Source of the DNA: Paenisporosarcina sp. HGH0030
GTDB taxonomy: Bacteria > Bacillota > Bacilli > Bacillales_A > Planococcaceae
DNA: 64,000 nt
Direction of reading: 5' to 3'
Assembly (NCBI RefSeq): GCF_000411295.1
Contig: NZ_KE150421.1
Coordinates: 435,324-499,323, forward strand
Shown in pieces: positions 63,910-64,000 of the stretch (position 1 is the stretch's first letter; each line of letters begins with the position of its first letter). A model generated the notes under the pieces. It had not been told where the DNA came from. It searched no databases and was given only the letters and a program-made list of their open reading frames with translations. Made by a program: the position numbers and the translations under genes.

Positions 63910-63946
63910 TAGCCAACCTTTGTTTATCGAGGGTTGGCTTTTTTAT
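63910..63946 (+). terminator. Terminator after the sigma/anti-sigma operon
   Basis: AGCCAACCT and AGGGTTGGCT arms around about 10 bases, then T6. The last 50 bases of the window show no gene. Confidence 0.85.
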
Positions 63947-64000
63947 AAACAAAATTTAAATTGTTGAAGAAAAAGCTTTTGATAATTGGAAACTTATATC

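Overview
The window is chromosomal DNA of a low-GC, endospore-forming Firmicute of the Bacillales, most likely a Planococcaceae-type relative of Bacillus (family level is inference). The gene order accC-asp23-nusB-folD-xseA-xseB-ispA-dxs-tlyA-argR-recN-spoIVB-spo0A, then a glycerophosphodiester phosphodiesterase, DUF2627, bkdR-ptb-bcd-buk-lpdV-bkdAA-bkdAB-bkdB, and further on yqjA, mce, mmdA, yqjE, dinB and rnz, follows the Bacillus subtilis yqh-yqi-yqj segment closely. Spo0A and SpoIVB point to sporulation.

Layout. 0-16.3 kb: housekeeping operon (fatty acid, folate, isoprenoid, recombination, arginine control, sporulation), interrupted at 0.95-5.0 kb by a MarR regulator with a heterodimeric ABC exporter. 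16.8-28.5 kb: branched-chain amino-acid/keto-acid catabolism under the sigma-54 activator BkdR, with a recognisable -24/-12 promoter and three TGCAA-N4-TTGCA operators. 28.7-38.6 kb: propionyl/methylmalonyl-CoA branch (mutA, mutB, meaB, mce, mmdA), so that valine and isoleucine carbon can reach succinyl-CoA, plus brxB and yqjA-like genes. 38.7-41 kb: DNA polymerase IV and RNase Z.

41-49 kb is an accessory stretch of small or poorly known genes, with at least two frameshifted genes (a 43.1 kb DUF4359-like gene and a 45.7 kb DUF4181-like gene), a FAD-linked oxidase with a half-size MFS protein, a TolB-like secreted propeller and speD. 49.5-57.6 kb is a metal island: a Tat-exported two-domain multicopper oxidase, a ZIP permease, a small HTH protein, its own TatA and TatC, then cadA-cadC diverging from copC-copD across a shared ArsR-type operator.

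58-62 kb is the most unusual part. Small, unrelated, mostly orphan genes sit in one orientation and are separated by near-identical palindromes (AACTAAC, 7 nt, GTTAGTT; six copies), often as a compound junction of partial palindrome, terminator and full palindrome. A direct repeat of about 200 nt flanks part of it. The architecture looks like an array of mobile small-gene cassettes, with no recombinase in the window. It ends with an ECF sigma factor and its DUF4179 partner at 62-63.9 kb.
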